Below, in pieces: positions 1 through 6,831 of a DNA stretch of 14,071 bases. The stretch is from CAZEVY01 sp964515555 (GTDB taxonomy: Bacteria > Acidobacteriota > Terriglobia > Bryobacterales > Bryobacteraceae). The notes beneath the pieces were generated by a model. The model was not told where the DNA came from. It saw only the letters and a list, made by a program, of their open reading frames with translations, and ran no database searches. The stretch lies in NCBI GenBank assembly GCA_964515555.1, contig CAZEVY010000125.1:1-14071 (forward strand). Reading direction: 5' to 3'. Positions within the stretch are counted from its first letter, which is position 1. Each line of letters opens with the position of its first letter. Made by a program: the position numbers and the translations under genes.

Positions 1-129
1 GTCGGCCGCGTGGATGAGGCGCGCAAGATCGACGAGCAGTTGCGCCGGATTCTCGCGGTCGCCGACGCGGACCACCCCATCCTCAGGCAGATCGCGGAAC
101 GGTCGGGCGGCGCCGGAATCGTCCGCTAG
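1..129 (+). CDS. C-terminal fragment of an upstream protein, possibly TPR-containing
   Basis: An open frame runs from the first base to a TAG at 127-129 and gives 42 residues; the start lies outside the window. The fragment begins with a helical stretch of the kind that ends a TPR motif (VGRVDEARKIDEQLRRIL) and continues with AVADADHPILRQIAERSG. From memory, tails like 'ADADHPIL' end tetratricopeptide-repeat proteins in Acidobacteriota, but the fragment is too short to prove this. Codon use is GC-rich like its neighbours. It ends 34 bp before metF on the same strand, so read-through into metF is possible. The function is unknown. Confidence 0.6.
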   Translation, partial: VGRVDEARKIDEQLRRILAVADADHPILRQIAERSGGAGIVR

Positions 130-150
130 CCCGTCCCAGCTTCCAGCCTT

Positions 151-156
151 TACCAT
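151..156 (+). promoter_or_regulatory. Possible -10 element (TACCAT) of metF
   Basis: TACCAT matches 4 of 6 bases of TATAAT and lies 7 nt before the metF ATG at 164. No purine-rich ribosome binding site lies between them (TGAGTAG). This spacing would put transcription start at or next to the ATG, giving a leaderless mRNA. No clear -35 element is visible. This is an inference from spacing alone. Confidence 0.3.
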
Positions 157-163
157 TGAGTAG

Positions 164-1027
164 ATGCGCATCGCCGACCAGTATGGCCGCGGCCGGCCCG
201 TCTTCAGCTTCGAGTTCTTTCCGCCCAAGACCGACGCCGCGGTCGACGGCCTCCTCGCCACCATCGCCGACCTGCACGACGCCCTGGCGCCGGACTTCGT
301 CTCGGTCACGTACGGCGCGGGCGGGTCGACGCGGGCGCGGACGCTGGAGTGCGTGGCGCGCATTCAATCGGGACTCGGCGTCACGGCCATGGCGCACCTG
401 GCCTGTCTCGGCCACACGCAGGCGGAGATCGGCGAGATCGTCGCGCGGCTCGGCGCCAGCGGCATCGAGAACATCCTCGCCCTGCGCGGCGACCCGCCCC
501 AGGACGCGCCGGCGATGCCGGTCGACGGGCTGCGCAATGCCACGGACCTGATCGGCTACCTGAAGTCGAACTTCGACGTCGGCATCGGCGCGGCGTGTTA
601 TCCCGAAGTGCATCCCGAGGCGGCGTCGGACGAGGCCGACCTGGGCTGGGCGAAGCGCAAGGTCGAACTGGGCGCGGGATTCCTGATCACGCAGCTGTTC
701 TTCGACAATCGGGATTATTTCGCCTTCGTGGCGCGCGCGCGGGCGGCGGGGATCGCCGCGCCCATCGTGCCGGGCATCATGCCGGTGACCAACGTCGCGC
801 AGATCGAGCGCTTCACGAAGATGTGCGGCGCGCGGATTCCCGAGGCGCTGGCCGCGCGGCTCGGACGCCACCGCGAGGACGCCGCGGCGGTGATGGCGAC
901 CGGGATCGAGCACGCCATCGTGCAGTGCCGGGGTCTGCTCGAAGGCGGCGCGCCGGGGATTCACTTCTACACGCTGAACAAGTCGCACGCGACGCGGTCG
1001 ATTCTGGCGGCGGTGCGGAGGATTTGA
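164..1027 (+). CDS. metF: Methylenetetrahydrofolate reductase (MetF)
   Basis: The 287-aa product matches the bacterial MetF flavoprotein, a cytosolic TIM barrel of about 290-300 aa. It reduces 5,10-methylene-THF to 5-methyl-THF with FAD and NAD(P)H, supplying the methyl group for methionine synthesis. Family landmarks appear in order: FSFEFFPPK (14-22, with Glu17 matching catalytic Glu28 of E. coli MetF), FVSVTYGAG (45-53), ALRGD (106-110, Asp110 matching E. coli Asp120 near the flavin), AYPEVHPEA-like ACYPEVHPEA (144-153), ITQLFFD (175-181), PGIMPV (203-208) and HFYTLN (267-272). The ATG at 164 is chosen because the conserved region begins only 13 residues later and the upstream frame has no better start. 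No Shine-Dalgarno sequence is seen. The gene ends 94 bp from the convergent kinase gene. No other methionine or folate gene is adjacent. Confidence 0.97.
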   Translation: MRIADQYGRGRPVFSFEFFPPKTDAAVDGLLATIADLHDALAPDFVSVTYGAGGSTRARTLECVARIQSGLGVTAMAHLACLGHTQAEIGEIVARLGASGIENILALRGDPPQDAPAMPVDGLRNATDLIGYLKSNFDVGIGAACYPEVHPEAASDEADLGWAKRKVELGAGFLITQLFFDNRDYFAFVARARAAGIAAPIVPGIMPVTNVAQIERFTKMCGARIPEALAARLGRHREDAAAVMATGIEHAIVQCRGLLEGGAPGIHFYTLNKSHATRSILAAVRRI

Positions 1028-1121
1028 CGCACGCGAGCCTGCGGCGGCGGGATCCGCTCCCTGTGGTCGCGGCTCGGTAAGGTGCTGGCCGGAGGATCGT
1101 CCAGGCGTTCGTCCCCGCACA

Positions 1122-3695
1122 CTACCGACCCGCCAGCGCAGGCCAGTCCGTCACCACCGCCAGCGGCGACGAGGCCAGCGACGGCGGGCTGATCTGCATC
1201 AGGAACTGCTGCCCGCCGGCGACGACATCGAAGGGGAACCCCGAACGCGGGAGTATCGAAAGCGTCAGCAGCGTCCGCGGCGTGCCGAACGTCAGCGTCT
1301 GACCCGAGACGGTCACGTCGATGGCGGAGGGCATCAGTTGCCCTCCGAGGTAGAAAAGCTCGTTACCGTCCTTGCGCCAGCGCGACCCCATGCTGAGGCC
1401 GGCCAGCTGCCACTTCGGATGCCCGCCCGGAAACGCCGCGACGTTGGTCGACAGGCCCTGCGTGTAGGAGATCCATTTCCCATCCGGCGAGAAACGGCCG
1501 TCCTGCTCGTCGGCCGGCGTCGCCGCGAAGGAAGTGAGCTTCCGCTCGCCGTCGAGCGAGAGAATATAGAGGTCGTTTCCGGTATTCGCGCCGATCGCCC
1601 AGCACAGCAGATGCCGCCCGTCAGGCGACCAGTGCACCGGGCGCGCCTCGGGCTGTCCCTTCCACAACAGCTCCTGCGATCCTCCGCCGCGCGACGCCGT
1701 CGCGTAGATGGCGCCGCCGGAGGCGTACGCGATGCGGTTTCCATCGGCCGACCAGGTGAAGGCCGTCGGATGCACGCCCTCGAACGTGAGCCGCAGGGAC
1801 GTGTTCCGTTCCAGGTCGACGACCCAGATGTCGCTGTTCCGGCCCTCGCGCCGGATGGTGGCGAGGTGTTTCTCGTCCGGCGACAGGCGGAACATTCCGG
1901 GCTCGTCGATGGTGCGGAGGGTCTTTCCAGCGCGGTCGAGGAGCGTGAGTTGAACGGCGTCGCGCGAAAGGCCGGTGCGGTAGACCAGCGTGGACGCGGC
2001 CACGGCGAAGGTGGACCAGCCGCGCGTGGTTCCGGCGGTCTCGATCTCCTGCACGAGGGCGATCGGCTCGCCGGAGAGCGCCTGGCTTTCCGGATCGAAG
2101 GCCTGTGCCAGGAGAGTGCTCCCCCGCTCGAAGAGCAGGCGCCCGTGGACGAAGCTTGCAAACGACGTCCCGATCATCACCTGCTTGTGCCCGGTCGACG
2201 GAAGCCGGCCGTCCAGAGACGCGATCAGCACGGCGCTCTTCTCATCCGGCTCGGTCAGGTTGTAGTAGAGGAAGTGCTTTCCGTCGGGCAGGAATTGCGG
2301 GAAGCGGTGGGACACGTCGCCGGGCGCCATCGTGGTCACGGGAACCGGCGCGCCTCCGGATGCCGACACCCGGAACAGGGGTCCGCGAACTCCGTAGGCG
2401 AACACGATGGTCCCGTCGCGGTTCCACGTGGCGCCCCAGTGGCCGAGGACGTCGGCGTCGCACAGCGTCTGCGGCGCGCCGCCCGAGGCCGCGACCTTCT
2501 TGAGCTTGCCTCCGCCCGAGAATCCGATGAACGCGCCGTCGGGCGACCAGAAGGGTAGAATCGCGCCGGCCGTGCCGGGAAACGCCTGCGGCGTGAGCGA
2601 GTCGAGTGAATGCACGAACAACTGTTCCTGCCCGTCGATCCTCGCCGTGAACGCGACCTTACGGCCGTCGGGCGAGACCGAGGGATACGACACGCCGGTG
2701 GAGTTGGCGGGCGGCTTCAGGAAGAAGCGATTCAGGACGGGCTCCGGCGGCGTCTCCCGAAAGTGCACGACGCCGATCGCGGCCGCCGCCGAAACGCCCA
2801 GGGCCGCAATCACCCAGGCCACCATCGACCCCCGGCGCGGCGTGGCGGCAGTCACCGGCGTGGGATCGTCGAGCTCGAGCATGGCGTCGGCGACGCTGCG
2901 GAGGCGCTTGGACGGATCGCGCTCGATGCAACGGCGCAGCAGGCGCCGCAGGCCCGGCGGCGTGTCGGCGGGAAGCGCGCTCCAGTCGGGGTCGCGGCTC
3001 AGGGTCGCGGTGATGATGTCGGAGATCGTCTCGCCGCCGAAGGCGGGCTTGCCCGCGAGCAGCTCGTACAGCACGCAGCCGAAGGCCCAGACGTCGGTGC
3101 GCCGGTCGACGCCTTTGCCGCGCACCTGCTCGGGGCTCATGTAGGCGACGGTGCCGAGCATGACGCCGGCCTGGGTGGCGAGATGCGACATGGTCGGCGA
3201 ATTGGCGGCGGACCCGGAGACGGGATCGTCCGAAGTGGCCTTGGCGAGGCCGAAGTCGAGGACCTTGACCTTGCCGTCGGGAGTCAGCTTGATGTTGGCG
3301 GGTTTCAGGTCGCGGTGGATGATGCCCTTGCCGTGCGCGGCTTCGAGGGCGTCGGCGATCTGGCGCGCTACGGGGAGCAGGTCGAAGACGGGCATCGGCC
3401 CGGCAAGCGCCTCGCCGGGAACCAGCTCCATCACCAGGTACGGCACGCCCGCCGACTGTTCGAATCCGTAGACGCCGGCGATATTGGGATGGTTGAGCGC
3501 GCCGAGCGCCCGCGCTTCGCGCTCGAATCGCGCCAGACGCTCGGGGTCGCCCGCAACCGCGTCGGGCAGAACCTTGATGGCGACCTCGCGATTCAGCCGC
3601 GGATCGCGGGCGCGCCAGACTTCGCCCATGCCGCCGGCGCCGAGGGGCGCGAGCACTTCGTAGGCGCCGAGAACGGAGCCGGGAGCGAGGGGCAT
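1122..3695 (-). CDS. Membrane-anchored Ser/Thr protein kinase with C-terminal TolB/PD40 beta-propeller
   Basis: The 857-aa protein begins with a complete Hanks-type kinase (about 11-275): glycine loop GAGGMGEV (19-26), VAIK with Lys41, alpha-C Glu60, HRDLKPAN (127-134), DFG (147-149), SPEQ (187-190) and DVWAFG (201-206). All catalytic residues are present, so it should be active. One membrane helix follows (about 292-310), then some nine PD40/TolB-like repeats (for example SVSPDGRKVAF 339-349, FWSPDGAFIGF 382-392, HWSPDGRHLL 688-697, RFSPDGKWISY 734-744) that should fold as a beta-propeller. Topology is kinase inside and propeller outside, so the propeller may sense a ligand or protein; its signal is unknown. 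This architecture is common in Acidobacteriota. The ATG at 3695 lies 5 bp past the aldolase stop, and no Shine-Dalgarno sequence is seen. Confidence 0.95.
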   Translation of the reverse strand: MPLAPGSVLGAYEVLAPLGAGGMGEVWRARDPRLNREVAIKVLPDAVAGDPERLARFEREARALGALNHPNIAGVYGFEQSAGVPYLVMELVPGEALAGPMPVFDLLPVARQIADALEAAHGKGIIHRDLKPANIKLTPDGKVKVLDFGLAKATSDDPVSGSAANSPTMSHLATQAGVMLGTVAYMSPEQVRGKGVDRRTDVWAFGCVLYELLAGKPAFGGETISDIITATLSRDPDWSALPADTPPGLRRLLRRCIERDPSKRLRSVADAMLELDDPTPVTAATPRRGSMVAWVIAALGVSAAAAIGVVHFRETPPEPVLNRFFLKPPANSTGVSYPSVSPDGRKVAFTARIDGQEQLFVHSLDSLTPQAFPGTAGAILPFWSPDGAFIGFSGGGKLKKVAASGGAPQTLCDADVLGHWGATWNRDGTIVFAYGVRGPLFRVSASGGAPVPVTTMAPGDVSHRFPQFLPDGKHFLYYNLTEPDEKSAVLIASLDGRLPSTGHKQVMIGTSFASFVHGRLLFERGSTLLAQAFDPESQALSGEPIALVQEIETAGTTRGWSTFAVAASTLVYRTGLSRDAVQLTLLDRAGKTLRTIDEPGMFRLSPDEKHLATIRREGRNSDIWVVDLERNTSLRLTFEGVHPTAFTWSADGNRIAYASGGAIYATASRGGGSQELLWKGQPEARPVHWSPDGRHLLCWAIGANTGNDLYILSLDGERKLTSFAATPADEQDGRFSPDGKWISYTQGLSTNVAAFPGGHPKWQLAGLSMGSRWRKDGNELFYLGGQLMPSAIDVTVSGQTLTFGTPRTLLTLSILPRSGFPFDVVAGGQQFLMQISPPSLASSPLAVVTDWPALAGR

Positions 3696-3700
3696 CCCCG

Positions 3701-4543
3701 CTAGTATAGCGGCTGCTTCTTCGGATCGATCCCGCTCTTGCCGAGCGACTGCAACAGCGGCCGCGCGCCGGCCGCCATCAGCGCCAGCTCACCCGGCCCC
3801 TGGAAGAACGTGAAGCCTTCCTTCAAATGCTGCGCGATCAGCTCGGGCGTCGCCGCGGGGCGTCCCACCGGCACGTTGTACTTCTTCCCAGCCTCGAGCA
3901 CCCTGCGGATGGCCGCCTGCACCTCGGGCTTGCTGGTGTCGCCGCGATGACCGTAGGAGAACGACAGATCGTTGGTGCCGATGAACAGCACGTCGATTCC
4001 CTTCGTCGATGCGATGGCGTCGATCTGCTCCACGGCGCGCTTCTCCTCGATGATGATGATGACCATCACGTTGCGGTCGGCGAAGTCGTAGTAGCTCTCC
4101 GGCCCCTGCCAGCGGAAGCTGGCCAGACCCGGCCCCGCTCCGCGGCGTCCCACGGGCGGATACTTGCAGGCGTCCACAGCCTGCCGCGCCAGCTCCGGCG
4201 TCGACGTGAAGGGGAAGATCACGCCGAGCGATCCGGCGTCGAGCGCGCGCTTGGCGGTCCACAGCTCGTTCACCGGCACGCGCGTGAAGGGCATCGCCTT
4301 GAGGCCGCGCGTGGCGAGGATCATGTTGCGCGTGGTCTCCAGCGTCACGGGGCTGTGCTCCATCTCAATCCACAGGAAGTCGAAACCCATGTTGGCGGCC
4401 TGGGCGGCGACATCGGGGCTGGCGACCGTGATGGTCGCGCCGATGACGGGTTTGCCTTCCTTGAGGAGCTTCCGGACGGGGTTCTCCCAGGGCTGGGCTT
4501 CCAACATTCCGAGACACAATAGCATCAGTGCGCGCTGCGGCAT
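3701..4543 (-). CDS. HpcH/HpaI-family aldolase, possibly exported
   Basis: The 280-aa product resembles class II pyruvate-dependent aldolases (HpaI, GarL), which cleave or form 2-keto-hydroxy acids using a divalent metal. Visible motifs are FDFLWIEMEHSP (54-65, with His63 as the family's base), FTRVP with Arg88 (substrate carboxylate), VGRRGAGPGLASFRW (131-145), an acidic metal ligand in IIIIEE (162-167) and FIGTNDLS with Asp192 (188-194) as second metal ligand. The first ~18 residues (MPQRALMLLCLGMLEAQP) look like a short signal peptide, which is unusual because HpaI enzymes are cytosolic. The start at 4543 is supported by AAAGGAG 6 nt upstream; the longer frame to 4729 only reads through tandem repeats. 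It lies between a secreted protein and a membrane kinase. The true substrate is unknown. Confidence 0.88.
   Translation of the reverse strand: MPQRALMLLCLGMLEAQPWENPVRKLLKEGKPVIGATITVASPDVAAQAANMGFDFLWIEMEHSPVTLETTRNMILATRGLKAMPFTRVPVNELWTAKRALDAGSLGVIFPFTSTPELARQAVDACKYPPVGRRGAGPGLASFRWQGPESYYDFADRNVMVIIIIEEKRAVEQIDAIASTKGIDVLFIGTNDLSFSYGHRGDTSKPEVQAAIRRVLEAGKKYNVPVGRPAATPELIAQHLKEGFTFFQGPGELALMAAGARPLLQSLGKSGIDPKKQPLY
3703..3708 (-). promoter_or_regulatory. Possible -10 element (TATACT) of the kinase/propeller gene
   Basis: On the minus strand TATACT (5 of 6 match to TATAAT) is followed by AGCGGGG and then the kinase ATG, a 7-nt spacing. It overlaps the TAG stop of the aldolase gene. If used, transcription would begin about at the start codon, giving a leaderless kinase mRNA independent of the upstream gene. 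GCGGGG next to the ATG is too close to be a good ribosome binding site. No -35 element was recognised. Confidence 0.4.
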
Positions 4544-4549
4544 GGCCGT

Positions 4550-4556
4550 CTCCTTT
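4550..4556 (-). promoter_or_regulatory. Ribosome binding site of the aldolase gene
   Basis: AAAGGAG on the minus strand lies 6 nt before the ATG ending at 4543. It is one of the clearest Shine-Dalgarno sequences in the window, and it settles the start codon against the upstream extension. Confidence 0.75.
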
Positions 4557-4566
4557 CGGTCCTTGG

Positions 4567-4572
4567 AATATA
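4567..4572 (-). promoter_or_regulatory. Possible -10 element (TATATT) of the aldolase gene
   Basis: An AT-rich island in very GC-rich DNA reads AGTATATTCC on the minus strand; TATATT matches TATAAT in 5 of 6 bases. It lies 23 nt before the ATG, which leaves room for a short leader containing the AAAGGAG site. The expected -35 position falls at the edge of the tandem repeats at 4580-4652 and has no clear consensus. Confidence 0.45.
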
Positions 4573-4579
4573 CTATGCG

Positions 4580-4652
4580 GCGCGGCGGGCGTCGTGTGGC
4601 GCGGCGGGCGTCAGTGGCGCGGCGGGTGTCGGTGGCGCGGCGGGCGTCAGCG
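4580..4652. repeat. Four tandem copies of an 18-bp GC-rich unit
   Basis: The + strand unit GCGCGGCGGGCGTCAGTG repeats at 4580-4598 (19 bp, ending GTGTG), 4599-4616, 4617-4634 (one C-to-T change in the core and GGTG tail) and 4635-4652 (ending AGCG). The array fills most of the space between the end of the five-repeat gene, whose stop codon lies inside the last unit, and the aldolase promoter. It is most simply a replication-slippage minisatellite; a protein-binding role next to the promoter is possible but not shown. Confidence 0.85.
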
Positions 4653-6677
4653 AATCGGCGGCGACTTCGGCGGGCGCACGCGCGCGCGGGGATCGGCGCC
4701 GCGATTGGGGAGCACGCGCTCCGGATCACCTTCGATTCGAGCCGCGCGAGTGTGAGGCGCTCCGGCGGCGGATTTCGAGATCGACGATGGAACCGGCCCC
4801 GGAGCGGCGTCGCCGCCCGTGGAGGTGCGCAGCGTGTAGGCGCCGACAGGCGCCGACGTCAACGCCGATCGCACCAGCACCAGGTACGTCCCGGCCGGAA
4901 GCGTCGCGCGTAACCGCAGGGCGCCCGACGCGTCGGCCGAGGCCGAGGCGACCACGCTATAGTCCTCGCGCACGATGAACACGGCCGCCGGGAACTCCGT
5001 GGAAGTTGCGTCGAGCGTAACCGCGGTCTCGGCATCGACGCGCAGCCGGTACTGGTCGACCAGCGCCGTGCTCGTTGTCAGCGGGATGGTGTCCGCGATG
5101 CGGCAGTCGCCGTCGGCGAGCGCTCCGTTTACGGTGGCGCTCAAGCCCAGGGTCGAAATCTGGCAGGCGACCGGCGGGCGCGACCGGACCACCATGGCGT
5201 AAGTGCCGATCTCGTCGCCGTTGAAGGTGGAGGCGACCAGATGATACGTCCCCGGCGTCATGAGGAATTCCATGAGCGAGTTGGTGCCGTCCGGGCCGTC
5301 GTCGTTGACCCGCAGGAAACGCCCGTCGGCGTCGGCGAGGATCAGATAGGTGTCGACCTCGGTGGATCGCATCGCCAGGCTCATGACGCGCCGCTCGGTC
5401 AGGGTCAGGCGGTAGAAGTCGGCGAAGGTGTTGTCCTCGCTCGGAGCGACGAGGTCGAGCACGCGGCAGTCGGCGGCGGGATTGGCGGCGCCGTTGACGG
5501 ACTGGTCCGTGCCGATGTCGAGGATCTCGCAGGTGCGCTGGTCCTCCACGGCGGCGGACACGGTGAACTCCCCGGCTTCGCCGGCGAAGGCGCCGGCGTA
5601 AATGACGTACGGGCCCGGCTGAAGGCTGGTGAAGACGCGCGAGTTGGTGGTCTCCAACTCGAAGTCGTCGTTATCGGTGAAATACTCGTCGTCGTCGTTG
5701 CCGAGGCCGACGTAAGTATCGAAGGCGGCGGACTTCATGTCGAGGGTAAGAATGCCCTTGCGGGGCATCTCGAACTCGAACAACTGCACGGGCGAATCGT
5801 CGCGGCTGGGGACGACGATATCGAGAAAACGGCAGTCGGATTCGTCGATCTTGCCGGTGGCGGTCTCGCCGGGGGCGAGCCGGAAGCTGCGGCAGGTGCG
5901 TAGCCGCTCGAAAGTGGTCGAGAGGTTGAAGGCGCCGAAGCCGCGGCCGGCGGTGTTGGCCCATACGGTGTAGGTTCCGGCGGCGAGGCTGATCAGGGTG
6001 ATGGCGTCGCCTTCGCCGGCGACCTGCGTCGCGACGGTCGTGCCGGTGGGGCCGAGCAGCCGGAAGCTGGGAGTGAACTCCGCGGAGCCGTACTGAAACT
6101 TCACCGCGCCGCGCTCGGCGACCACCACCCGATATCGGGCGAGAAAGGTCTCGTCGATGCTGTAGGGCGTGAGGTCGAGCACGCGGCAGCCGGTGGAGGC
6201 GAGCGAGCCGGCGGCGGTCTCGCCCAGCGCCAGGTCGGCGATGGGGCAGGCGCGCAAATCGTCGGCGGCGGTTTCGATCTGAAAGGCGCCGGTGGCGGCG
6301 CGGAGCGAAGTGAACGCGACGATGAAGGTTCCGGCGGGCAGATGCACCGTCATCCGCTGCACGCCGTCCGTGGTCAGGGCCGAGCGCACGGCGCGCAGCG
6401 CGTAGGCGCTGTCAAAGACGAGAACCACCGGGTCGAACCGCACCGAGGTCATGGTGAGCTTCACGGCGGTCGCCTTGGTGAGGGTGAAGCGGTACTGGAC
6501 GACGCGCTGCGTCAGCCCGGAGAAGTCGGGAATGGCCTGGGCGAGCGTGCAGTCGGTGGCCGCCAGCGCGGTTTGGAAGGTGGCAGGGATGGTCAGGTCG
6601 CGCACGGGGCAGGTTTGCGCCGGAGCGAGGAACGGAAGGGCGAGAAATAGGGGGAAAATGACGCGGGGAAACTTCAT
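4647..6677 (-). CDS. Secreted protein with five pre-peptidase-C-like repeats
   Basis: The 676-aa product has a signal peptide (MKFPRVIFPLFLALPFLAPA, cleavage near residue 20) followed by five homologous units of about 120 aa. Each starts with Cys and a second Cys 20-21 residues later: 23/43, 144/164, 262/282, 383/404 and 505/525. Most units have an 'aDCRvlDl' signature around the second Cys, then beta-rich segments and a closing LPAGTY/TPGTYHL/AAGTYTV strand. This resembles bacterial pre-peptidase C-terminal (PPC) beta-sandwich domains, which are usually attached to secreted enzymes; here no catalytic domain is present. Units 3 and 4 have Asp-rich loops (NDDDEYFTDNDD, 327-338; VNDDGPDG, 457-464) that may bind calcium. 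A Pro/Arg-rich tail (about 621-676) looks non-domain and ends inside the tandem repeat. The ATG is supported by GGAG 7 nt upstream. A structural or adhesive role outside the cell is an inference. Confidence 0.85.
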   Translation of the reverse strand: MKFPRVIFPLFLALPFLAPAQTCPVRDLTIPATFQTALAATDCTLAQAIPDFSGLTQRVVQYRFTLTKATAVKLTMTSVRFDPVVLVFDSAYALRAVRSALTTDGVQRMTVHLPAGTFIVAFTSLRAATGAFQIETAADDLRACPIADLALGETAAGSLASTGCRVLDLTPYSIDETFLARYRVVVAERGAVKFQYGSAEFTPSFRLLGPTGTTVATQVAGEGDAITLISLAAGTYTVWANTAGRGFGAFNLSTTFERLRTCRSFRLAPGETATGKIDESDCRFLDIVVPSRDDSPVQLFEFEMPRKGILTLDMKSAAFDTYVGLGNDDDEYFTDNDDFELETTNSRVFTSLQPGPYVIYAGAFAGEAGEFTVSAAVEDQRTCEILDIGTDQSVNGAANPAADCRVLDLVAPSEDNTFADFYRLTLTERRVMSLAMRSTEVDTYLILADADGRFLRVNDDGPDGTNSLMEFLMTPGTYHLVASTFNGDEIGTYAMVVRSRPPVACQISTLGLSATVNGALADGDCRIADTIPLTTSTALVDQYRLRVDAETAVTLDATSTEFPAAVFIVREDYSVVASASADASGALRLRATLPAGTYLVLVRSALTSAPVGAYTLRTSTGGDAAPGPVPSSISKSAAGAPHTRAARIEGDPERVLPNRGADPRARVRPPKSPPIR

Positions 6678-6684
6678 GGATGGA

Positions 6685-6688
6685 CTCC
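6685..6688 (-). promoter_or_regulatory. Ribosome binding site of the five-repeat secreted protein gene
   Basis: GGAG on the minus strand (context TTCGGAGTCC) lies 7 nt before the ATG ending at 6677, fixing a start that immediately yields a signal peptide. Further upstream, TATCCT (about 6705-6710) could be a -10 element, but the -35 region is lost in the N run. Confidence 0.55.
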
Positions 6689-6719
6689 GAAGATGCGTAA
6701 TCAGGATAACACCGGCGCG

Positions 6720-6819
6720 NNNNNNNNNNNNNNNNNNNNNNNNNNNNNNNNNNNNNNNNNNNNNNNNNNNNNNNNNNNNNNNNNNNNNNNNNNNNNNNNN
6801 NNNNNNNNNNNNNNNNNNN
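6720..6819. other. Assembly gap (100 N)
   Basis: Exactly 100 undetermined bases lie between the promoter region of the five-repeat gene and the end of rsmI. A round 100 is the usual placeholder for a scaffold gap of unknown size, so genes or a terminator could be missing here. Only 12 bases separate the gap from the rsmI stop codon. Confidence 0.95.
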
Positions 6820-6831
6820 AAAGACTCGATG

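Noticed and set aside
1034..1076. CGAGCC/GGCTCG inverted repeat between the convergent metF and kinase genes
   Set aside because: The stem is 6 bp with a 31-nt loop and no T run, which is not distinguishable from chance in this GC-rich DNA.
83..1120. Minus-strand open frame of 345 codons over metF
   Set aside because: It is an Arg-rich shadow of metF, whose motifs are unmistakable on the other strand.
2610..3704. Plus-strand open frame of 364 codons opposite the kinase domain
   Set aside because: It is a shadow of the kinase gene; no motif or ribosome binding site supports it.
4544..4729. Upstream extension of the aldolase to a start at 4729
   Set aside because: The extra residues only translate the 18-bp tandem repeats (RRAT units) and overlap the upstream gene; the strong ribosome binding site supports 4543.
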